Source: Rhizobiales bacterium Ga0077545
GTDB taxonomy: Bacteria > Pseudomonadota > Alphaproteobacteria > Rhizobiales > Methylopilaceae
NCBI GenBank assembly: GCA_001464335.1
Contig: LNEV01000008.1
Span: 62,001 to 126,000, forward strand
DNA: 64,000 nucleotides
Direction: 5' to 3'
Shown here: positions 58,409 to 64,000 of the stretch, piece by piece
Position numbering within the stretch: position 1 is the first letter of the stretch
Layout of the letters: each line of letters starts with the position of its first letter
Translations under genes and position numbers: made by a program
Notes under the pieces: generated by a model
Told to the model about the DNA's origin: nothing
What the model saw: only the letters and a program-made list of their open reading frames with translations
Database searches by the model: none

Positions 58409-59029
58409 TCAGGTCATCGGCGTCATGATGGCTTTGCGGAAGGCCGGGCGGGCCGTCATGCGTCCATACCAGTCCTCAAGGGCCGGCAGGTCCGGGCGTT
58501 CCACCGGAAGCTCGAACCAGCAATAGGCAAACCCGCCAAAGGCGAAATCGCCGATGCCGAGTTCGTCGCCCGACAGATACGGAGTTTTCTCCAGCTCGGC
58601 TTCCAGCCGTCGGAGCTGGACGACGCTTGCATCGAAACTCGCGGCGATCGCAGCCCTGTCGCGGTTTTCGGGCGGCGTGCGGATGAGGCCGAAAAATGCG
58701 CCACGGAAGGCGGGCAGGAAGCTCGCATTCGACCAGTCCATCCATTTGTCGCCGACAGCACGTACTGCCGGATCCTGTGGCCAGAACCGGCCGTTTTTGG
58801 CCGCGAGGTAACGGACGATGGCGTTCGATTCCCACAGGATGAACCCGTCATCGTCGATGCAGGGAACCAGACCGTTCGGATTGAGTGCGCGGAAGGCGGG
58901 ATCGTCCAGACCGCCGAACGCGCCGCCAAGCTGGATGTTTTCGTAGTCGAGACCCAGTTCCTCCGCGATCCAGAGGACCTTGCGGACATTGTTGGAATTC
59001 ACGCGACCCCAGATTTTCAGCATGGGCAT
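58409..59029 (-). CDS. Glutathione S-transferase family protein
   Basis: A 206-residue protein with a thioredoxin-like N-terminal domain (KIWGRVNSNNVRKVLWIAEELGLDYE, and the conserved NPNGLVPCIDDDGFILWESNAIVRYLA with the cis-Pro and glutathione contacts) and a helical C-terminal domain. SNN at the N-terminus supplies the likely activating serine. Likely conjugates or reduces small molecules with glutathione. It lies four bases downstream of the peptidase stop, on the same strand. Confidence 0.92.
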   Translation of the reverse strand: MPMLKIWGRVNSNNVRKVLWIAEELGLDYENIQLGGAFGGLDDPAFRALNPNGLVPCIDDDGFILWESNAIVRYLAAKNGRFWPQDPAVRAVGDKWMDWSNASFLPAFRGAFFGLIRTPPENRDRAAIAASFDASVVQLRRLEAELEKTPYLSGDELGIGDFAFGGFAYCWFELPVERPDLPALEDWYGRMTARPAFRKAIMTPMT

Positions 59030-59033
59030 TTCC

Positions 59034-60848
59034 TCAGATTGGCGCGCAGGCTTTTTTCAGCCAGGCGCGGGCTTTCGTGTCGAGTTTCGGCCCGATCTCT
59101 TTCAGGACACGCTTGTGATAGGCGTTGAGCCAGGCGCGTTCCTGCCTGGTCAGAAGTTTCAGGTCCAGCGGCCGGGTGTCGATCGGCGCAAGCGTCAGCG
59201 TTTCGAACGACAGGCAGGGCCGTTCGGTTTTTGCGAGCTGCGCCTTCTCGACGAGAATGAGATTTTCGATGCGGATGCCGAACGCGCCTTCGCGGTAATA
59301 GCCGGGCTCGTTCGAGAGGATCATCCCGGTTTCCAGCACGGTGTGGCCGAGACGGGATATTCGCTGCGGACCTTCATGTACGGACAGGTAGGAGCCGACG
59401 CCATGCCCTGTGCCGTGGTCGAAATCGGTTCCGATGTCCCACAGCGCGCGGCGGGCGAACGGATCGAGCTGCGCGCCGGTAATGCCTTTCGGGAAGATGG
59501 CGGTCGCGACGGCGATGTGGCCCTTGAGAACGCGCGTGTAGCGGTCCTTCATGTCCTTTGTCGTCTTGCCGACGGCGATCGTGCGGGTGATGTCGGTCGT
59601 GCCGTCGAGATATTGGGCGCCGGAATCGACGAGATAAAGACCCGGCGTGATCGTGCGGTTCGAGGCGCGCGTGACGCGGTAATGCGGCAGAGCGGCATTC
59701 GGCCCGGCGGCTGAAATCGTCGGGAAGGAAATGTCCTTCAGCGCGCCGGTTTCGCGGCGGAAGCTTTCCAGCGCCTCGGCTGCGGTTATCTCATCGAGCT
59801 TGCCGCGTTTCACCGCAGTGTCGAACCAGTGCAGAAAGCGCGTCACGGCCACCCCGTCGCGCAGATGCGCCGCGCGCGTGCCGCGAATTTCCGTGGCGTT
59901 CTTCACCGCCTTCATGTGCGCAATGGGGCTCGTCGCCTTGAGCACTTTGGCGCCCGCGCTTTCGAGATCGGTCCTTACCTGCTCGGCCGCAGCGCCTCCA
60001 TCGAGCACGACATTCTTGCCGCTGAGGACAGCAAGCGCGGATGCGAAATCGCGCGGCTCGCCGATATCGGCCAGCTCTTCCAGCCGGTCGCGCAGCGCGT
60101 TCGAGAGCTTGCGGCCGTCGACCAGAAGGGCAGGGCGGCCTTCCGCGGGAACCACCGCCCAGGCGAGCGGAAGGGGCGTATGGGCAACATCGCCGCCGCG
60201 AATGTTGAACAGCCAGGCGATCTCGTGCGGGTCCGTCAGCACCATGGCATCGGCCTTGATGCGTCCAAGCTCTGCCGTGAGGCGCGCGATTTTCTTCGGC
60301 GCGCTTTCGCCCGCATGTTTCGCCGGGTGCTCCACCACGGGCGCGAGCGGCGGGGCGGGGCGGTCCGTCCAGATGAGGTCAATCGGGTTTTCGGAAACTG
60401 GCACAAGCTCCGCCCCGGCCTCCGTCGCGGCCTTTTTCAGCCCGGCAACGCCGTCCACCGTGTGCAGCCACGGATCGAAGCCGAGCTTTTGCCCCGCCGG
60501 TATGTGCGTGCGTATCCACGCGCCCGGCGCTGTGTCCATGCTGTTGACGGGTGTGATGAGCTTCGTGTCGACCTGTTCGCGCACCTGAACGGTGTAGCGG
60601 CCGTCGACGAAGATCGCCGCCTCATCGAGCGTCACGATTGCGGTCCCGGCGGAGCCGGTGAACCCGGTCAGCCAGGCCAGCCGCTCTTCGGCGGGCGGCA
60701 CATATTCGTTTTGATGGGCATCGGCGCGCGGGACGATGAAGCCATAAAGGCCGAGACGCCGGAGGTCGGCGCGCAGCACGTCGATCCGCGCTTTGGCGCG
60801 CGAGCCGTCGGCATCGTCCTCGAAGGTCTGGAAAAGAGATTCGGACAT
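59034..60848 (-). CDS. Aminopeptidase P family (Xaa-Pro) metallopeptidase
   Basis: A 604-residue M24B peptidase with two creatinase-like N-terminal domains and a pita-bread catalytic domain. Metal ligands are visible as the two aspartates in LVDSGAQYLDGTTDITRT, His in HGTGHGVG, Glu in SNEPGYY and Glu in IRIENL. It removes N-terminal residues ahead of proline. The C-terminal extension (LKLLTRQERAWLNAYHKRVL) is typical of the 600-residue eukaryote-like subgroup. The start ATG is 60848; the longer upstream frame lacks family similarity. Confidence 0.94.
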   Translation of the reverse strand: MSESLFQTFEDDADGSRAKARIDVLRADLRRLGLYGFIVPRADAHQNEYVPPAEERLAWLTGFTGSAGTAIVTLDEAAIFVDGRYTVQVREQVDTKLITPVNSMDTAPGAWIRTHIPAGQKLGFDPWLHTVDGVAGLKKAATEAGAELVPVSENPIDLIWTDRPAPPLAPVVEHPAKHAGESAPKKIARLTAELGRIKADAMVLTDPHEIAWLFNIRGGDVAHTPLPLAWAVVPAEGRPALLVDGRKLSNALRDRLEELADIGEPRDFASALAVLSGKNVVLDGGAAAEQVRTDLESAGAKVLKATSPIAHMKAVKNATEIRGTRAAHLRDGVAVTRFLHWFDTAVKRGKLDEITAAEALESFRRETGALKDISFPTISAAGPNAALPHYRVTRASNRTITPGLYLVDSGAQYLDGTTDITRTIAVGKTTKDMKDRYTRVLKGHIAVATAIFPKGITGAQLDPFARRALWDIGTDFDHGTGHGVGSYLSVHEGPQRISRLGHTVLETGMILSNEPGYYREGAFGIRIENLILVEKAQLAKTERPCLSFETLTLAPIDTRPLDLKLLTRQERAWLNAYHKRVLKEIGPKLDTKARAWLKKACAPI

Positions 60849-61005
60849 GGCGGCCAGTCTAGTCGGCCAGCTTCGCCGGACGGAAGGGCCAACTGGGAAG
60901 CGCCAAAGAAGATGGCCTCCTGGTGACGGCGCTCGATCCAAGTCGTGGACCAGCCATGCGAAACGAGCAGGGGTCAAGTCACTGACCAGGTTCTATATTC
61001 CGTCC

Positions 61006-61024
61006 GTGGTATACAGAATACCAC
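61006..61024. promoter_or_regulatory. Palindromic operator upstream of a 50-residue orphan
   Basis: GTGGTAT-ACAGA-ATACCAC is a perfect seven-base inverted repeat with a five-base centre. It lies just downstream of a -10-like CTATAT (about 60993) and 22 bases before the small gene's ATG, the classical place for a repressor. The half site TGGTAT resembles operators of GntR-family regulators. No regulator gene is adjacent. Confidence 0.5.
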
Positions 61025-61045
61025 AACATGAAAGGAACAAGAACA

Positions 61046-61198
61046 ATGGCCACTGCAACTCTCGCCGCCGGCTCGGCCCGCACTCCTTCGCTGTTTTCGC
61101 GCCTCTTCGCCTGGCTCGACCGTTTTGCGTCGACTGAGGCACATGGCGAATTCGGGCGCGATCTGGCGCTGTATCACGCCCGCTTCCGCGGTTTCTGA
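61046..61198 (+). CDS. 50-residue hypothetical protein
   Basis: A short frame with AAAGGA and AAGAAC upstream of the ATG. The peptide has a Ser/Ala/Thr start, an amphipathic middle (SLFSRLFAWLDRF) and a basic aromatic end (GRDLALYHARFRGF). It has no membrane helix and no recognised family, though size and composition recall small regulatory proteins of Rhizobiales. The promoter-like palindrome just upstream supports it being a regulated gene. Confidence 0.5.
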   Translation: MATATLAAGSARTPSLFSRLFAWLDRFASTEAHGEFGRDLALYHARFRGF

Positions 61199-61216
61199 TC
61201 TGCCTGGCTGAATGAC

Positions 61217-61237
61217 GCGGCGGCTTCAGGCCGCCGC
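61217..61237. terminator. Hairpin shared by the ends of the 50-residue gene and prmA
   Basis: GCGGCGGC-TTCAG-GCCGCCGC is a perfect eight-pair stem. It overlaps the last codons of prmA and lies 18 bases after the convergent small gene. No T run is present on either side, so termination strength is uncertain. Confidence 0.5.
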
Positions 61238-62107
61238 GAGCGTCATCGTCACCCAATTGTCGAGCACGCTTTCCCGCACGACGCCGAAGCCCGAGGCCAG
61301 ATAGGCGTCGCGCACGGCATCCGCCTGTTCGCTCATAAGGCCGGAGAGGATGACATGGCCGCCCGGCGCGGCGGCTTTGGCGATCTCCGGCGCGAGCGCG
61401 ATCAGCGGCCCGGCGAGTATGTTCGCGAAGATGAGATCGAACGGCGCGCGCGCGGCGATGTCGGGATGGCCGAAACCATCCGCCTCGATGACCTTCACCC
61501 GATCTTCGACTCCGTTGATCTCGACATTCGCCTGCGCGATGCCGACGGAGGTCGTGTCGATGTCGCTCGCAAGGACATTTATGCCGAGCAGTTTCGCCGC
61601 CGCGATGGCCAGCACGCCCGTGCCGGTGCCGAGATCAAGCACGCGCGCGGGCGTCGTCTGCTGCACCAGAGTGTCGAAGGCGATCAGGCAGCCTTTCGTC
61701 GTGCCGTGATGGCCGGTGCCGAACGCAAGCGCCGCCTCGACCTGAATGGCGATCACGCCCTCCGGCACGCGGTCCGCGTCATGCGCCCCATGCACCAGAA
61801 AGCGCCCAGCGGGCACCGGGTCGAGGCCCGCCAGCGAAGCGGCGACCCAATCGGCGTCCTCGATGCTTTCGGCCTCGATCCTCAATCCCTCGATTTCCGC
61901 GCCCAGAACCGAACGCACCTCGCGTTCGAGTTCGTCCGGCGGCGTGTTCGGCCCGGCATAGATATCGACCCGCCACACAGGATCGTCCGGCGCCGTCTCG
62001 GACAATGCGACCGACATCTCGTCGAGCGGCAGAAGCTCTCCGGCAATCTGTCCGAGATGCTCGGCCTGCTGCTGGGAGGTGAAGATGCGGACGACGGATG
62101 TGGGCAT
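61226..62107 (-). CDS. prmA: Ribosomal protein L11 methyltransferase
   Basis: A 293-residue SAM-dependent enzyme that methylates lysines and the N-terminus of ribosomal protein L11. The N-terminal substrate domain is followed by AFGTGHHGTTKGCLIAFD, RVLDLGTGTGVLAIAA, ASDIDTTSVGIAQANVEING, and FDLIFANILAGPLI (the N-I-L/P-P-Y-type catalytic loop). It lies downstream of the helicase gene on the same strand, separated by a palindromic repeat pair. Confidence 0.95.
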   Translation of the reverse strand: MPTSVVRIFTSQQQAEHLGQIAGELLPLDEMSVALSETAPDDPVWRVDIYAGPNTPPDELEREVRSVLGAEIEGLRIEAESIEDADWVAASLAGLDPVPAGRFLVHGAHDADRVPEGVIAIQVEAALAFGTGHHGTTKGCLIAFDTLVQQTTPARVLDLGTGTGVLAIAAAKLLGINVLASDIDTTSVGIAQANVEINGVEDRVKVIEADGFGHPDIAARAPFDLIFANILAGPLIALAPEIAKAAAPGGHVILSGLMSEQADAVRDAYLASGFGVVRESVLDNWVTMTLAAA

Positions 62108-62144
62108 GGTTCAGATCCTCGAAGCGGGCGGCTTCCGGCAGCCT

Positions 62145-62246
62145 TATCCTGAGCCGTGAGCGAAGCTCACGTGTCGAAGGATGTTTGGGAAATTCAGAGC
62201 GTGCGGCCATCCTTCGACACGGGCCTGCGGCCCGGCTCAGGACGAG
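62145..62246. repeat. Pair of inverted palindromic repeat units (REP-like)
   Basis: Unit one (62145-62183) and unit two (62208-62246, inverted) share the arms TCCTGAGCC and GTGTCGAAGGATG. Their centres differ in sequence but both form perfect hairpins: GTGAGC-GAA-GCTCAC and GGGCC-TGC-GGCCC. Conserved arms with a compensating centre are typical of dispersed palindromic repeats found by the hundred in Rhizobiales genomes. The pair sits between the helicase and prmA and may also affect transcription between them. Confidence 0.82.
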
Positions 62247-62253
62247 GGTGTAG

Positions 62254-64000
62254 TTAAACCCGCTTCACGAAGCTGTCGATGACCCGCTTGGTGTCGGCTT
62301 TCTCAAAAGCCACCATCAGCTTGTTGCCCTCGACCTCGATCACCTCGCCATAGCCGAACTTGTCGTGAAACACGCGCTCGCCGACGACATAGCTCGCGGC
62401 ATTGGCGGTGGATTTGGCGACAAGCTCGCCCTCGATCACCACCGGCCCGCCACGGCGGTTGAAGCCACCCGCGCGTGGTTCGGCAAAGCCGCTGTCCTTG
62501 CGCGCCTGCGCGCGCTGCCAGCCCGGCGTGTTGTAGGTCGAGGCTTGGAAGGGTTCGAGGCGGTCGAACCGGCTTTCGCCGAAGCCGCGATTGGAAAACG
62601 CGGCGGGCGCCTCCGTCACCTCGACATGCTTGTTCGGCAATTCATCGAGAAAGCGCGACGGCAGCGAGGATTGCCACATTCCGTGGATGCGGCGGTTGGA
62701 GGCGAAATAGATCTTCGCCCGCTTCTTGGCCCGCGTAAGGCCGACATAGGCCAGACGGCGTTCTTCTTCGAGGCCCGCGCGGCCGCTCTCGTCCAGCGAT
62801 CTTTGATGCGGAAACAGGCCTTCCTCCCAGCCGGGCAGGAACACGACATCGTATTCGAGGCCCTTGGCGGCATGGAGCGTCATCAAGGTCACCTTGTCGT
62901 CGTTCGCGCCGCTTTCGGTGTCCATGACGAGCGAGACATGTTCAAGAAAGCCCTGAAGGTTTTCGAACCCGTCCATGGAGCGCACAAGCTCCTTCAGGTT
63001 TTCGAGGCGGCCCGAGGCATCCGCCGAGCGGTCCTGCCGCCACATCTCGGTGTAGCCGCTTTCGTCGAGCACCATTTCGGCAAGCTCGGTGTGTTTCATC
63101 TCCTCGCTGGCCTTGGTCCAGCGCGCGAAATTCTGCGTCAGGGTCTTCAGCGCCTCGCGGGGCTTCGGCTTGAACTCGCTCGTGTCTGCCATCTCCTGCG
63201 CGGCCTGAAGCAGCGGAATGCGGGTCGAGCGCGCGAACCTCTGCAGCGCCTGTACGGTCACATCGCCAAGCCCGCGCTTGGGCACATTGACGATACGCTC
63301 GAACGCCAGATCGTCGGACGCCGAATTCACGCAGCGCAGATAGGCCAGCGCGTCGCGGATTTCCTGCCGCTCATAGAAGCGCGGCCCGCCGACCACGCGG
63401 TAGTCGATGCCGAGATTGACGAAACGGTCCTCGAATTCGCGCATCTGGAAGGAGGCGCGGACGAGGATTGCGATGTCGTTGAGCTGCCCGCCTTTGCGGT
63501 GCACGGTCTCGATCTCATCGGCGATCGAGCGCGCTTCCTCGCCGCTGTCCCAGGATCCCGTCACCGTCACCTTCTCGCCGTCCTCGCCCTGCGGGCGCAG
63601 CGTCTTGCCGAGGCGTCCTTCGTTGTGGGCGATGAGATGGGAGGCCGCGCCGAGAATGTGGGCATCCGAGCGGTAATTACGCTCCAGCCGGATCACCTTC
63701 GCGCCCGGAAAATCCTTCTCGAAACGCAGGATGTTGTCGACCTCCGCGCCGCGCCAGCCATAGATCGACTGGTCGTCGTCCCCGACGCAGCACAGATTGC
63801 GCGGCCCCTGCGCCAGCAGCCGCAGCCACAGATATTGGGCGACATTGGTGTCCTGATATTCGTCCACCAGCATGTAGCGAAAACGCCTGTGATACTGCTC
63901 CAGCACATCCGGGTGTTCGCGGAAAATACGGATCGGCTCCAGCAGAAGATCGCCGAAATCCGATGCGTTCAGCGTCTTCAGGCGTTCCTGATAAAGTGCG
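62254..64000 (-). CDS. uvrD: UvrD/PcrA-type DNA helicase, C-terminal part (5' end outside window)
   Basis: The frame runs off the right edge, so the N-terminal Walker A part is missing; the GTG at 63906 is internal. Visible superfamily 1 motifs are MLVDEYQDTN (motif II), VGDDDQSIYGWRGA (III), RLERNYRSD (IV), VTLMTLHAAKGLEYDVVFLPGWEEGLFP (V) and EEERRLAYVGLTRAKKR (VI). The C-terminus carries a Tudor-like segment (GERVFHDKFGYGEVIEVEGNKLMVAFE), which binds RNA polymerase in PcrA/UvrD. It unwinds DNA in excision and mismatch repair. The stop is seven bases after the palindromic repeat. Confidence 0.96.
   Translation of the reverse strand, partial: ALYQERLKTLNASDFGDLLLEPIRIFREHPDVLEQYHRRFRYMLVDEYQDTNVAQYLWLRLLAQGPRNLCCVGDDDQSIYGWRGAEVDNILRFEKDFPGAKVIRLERNYRSDAHILGAASHLIAHNEGRLGKTLRPQGEDGEKVTVTGSWDSGEEARSIADEIETVHRKGGQLNDIAILVRASFQMREFEDRFVNLGIDYRVVGGPRFYERQEIRDALAYLRCVNSASDDLAFERIVNVPKRGLGDVTVQALQRFARSTRIPLLQAAQEMADTSEFKPKPREALKTLTQNFARWTKASEEMKHTELAEMVLDESGYTEMWRQDRSADASGRLENLKELVRSMDGFENLQGFLEHVSLVMDTESGANDDKVTLMTLHAAKGLEYDVVFLPGWEEGLFPHQRSLDESGRAGLEEERRLAYVGLTRAKKRAKIYFASNRRIHGMWQSSLPSRFLDELPNKHVEVTEAPAAFSNRGFGESRFDRLEPFQASTYNTPGWQRAQARKDSGFAEPRAGGFNRRGGPVVIEGELVAKSTANAASYVVGERVFHDKFGYGEVIEVEGNKLMVAFEKADTKRVIDSFVKRV

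Overview
The window is GC-rich chromosomal DNA from an alphaproteobacterium, most likely of the order Hyphomicrobiales (Rhizobiales). The evidence is an uninterrupted mraZ-to-lpxC division and cell-wall cluster followed by bamD, recN and ligA; a long FtsZ with a C-terminal linker and an EIPAFLRRQ tail; yqeY divergent from carA; and a helicase-prmA-aminopeptidase P neighbourhood. The genus cannot be fixed from the sequence alone. No phage, transposase, CRISPR array, rRNA or tRNA was seen.

Positions 1-1.45 kb hold the end of a PdxA-family dehydrogenase and a short-chain dehydrogenase closed by a hairpin. From 1.5 to 17.2 kb lies a complete Wzx/Wzy-type acidic exopolysaccharide locus. A Wza-like lipoprotein and UDP-glucose dehydrogenase run leftward. 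A priming sugar-phosphate transferase, three glycosyltransferases, an acyltransferase, a flippase and a pyruvyl transferase run rightward. A second leftward operon encodes the Wzz/tyrosine-kinase co-polymerase, a GH10 glycanase, a polysaccharide deacetylase and an O-antigen-ligase-like polymerase. The expected product is a pyruvylated, acylated polymer, probably containing glucuronate, with a repeat of about four sugars. The central divergent region has an excellent match to a sigma-54 promoter, several inverted repeats and a structured leader. Two about 55-residue single-span membrane proteins of similar design sit inside and at the right edge of the locus.

From 17.4 to 30.9 kb are housekeeping and accessory genes: an MscS channel, an MFS carrier, RNase P RNA (minus strand), an EamA transporter, a lytic transglycosylase-like protein, an AmiD-type amidase, a Ser/Gly-rich secreted protein, an extensin-like lipoprotein, a chemoreceptor, yqeY, carA, a lower-GC orphan gene, a membrane/methyltransferase fusion and a membrane-anchored nuclease.

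From 31.0 to 55.9 kb is the dcw cluster: mraZ, rsmH, ftsL, ftsI, murE, murF, mraY, murD, ftsW, murG, murC, murB, ddl, ftsQ, ftsA, ftsZ, then lpxC, bamD, recN and ligA. Most junctions overlap by 1-4 bases. Four TCCCA-type repeats at exact 10-base spacing upstream of mraZ look like the MraZ operator. A TTAA-type motif built from rare TTA codons inside ddl may be an embedded CtrA-type control point for ftsQAZ.

From 55.9 to 64 kb are small membrane proteins (DUF3309, GlsB/YeaQ, YidB-like), azlCD, a glutathione transferase, aminopeptidase P, a 50-residue orphan behind a palindromic operator, prmA, a pair of inverted palindromic repeat units, and the C-terminal part of a UvrD/PcrA helicase running off the right end.
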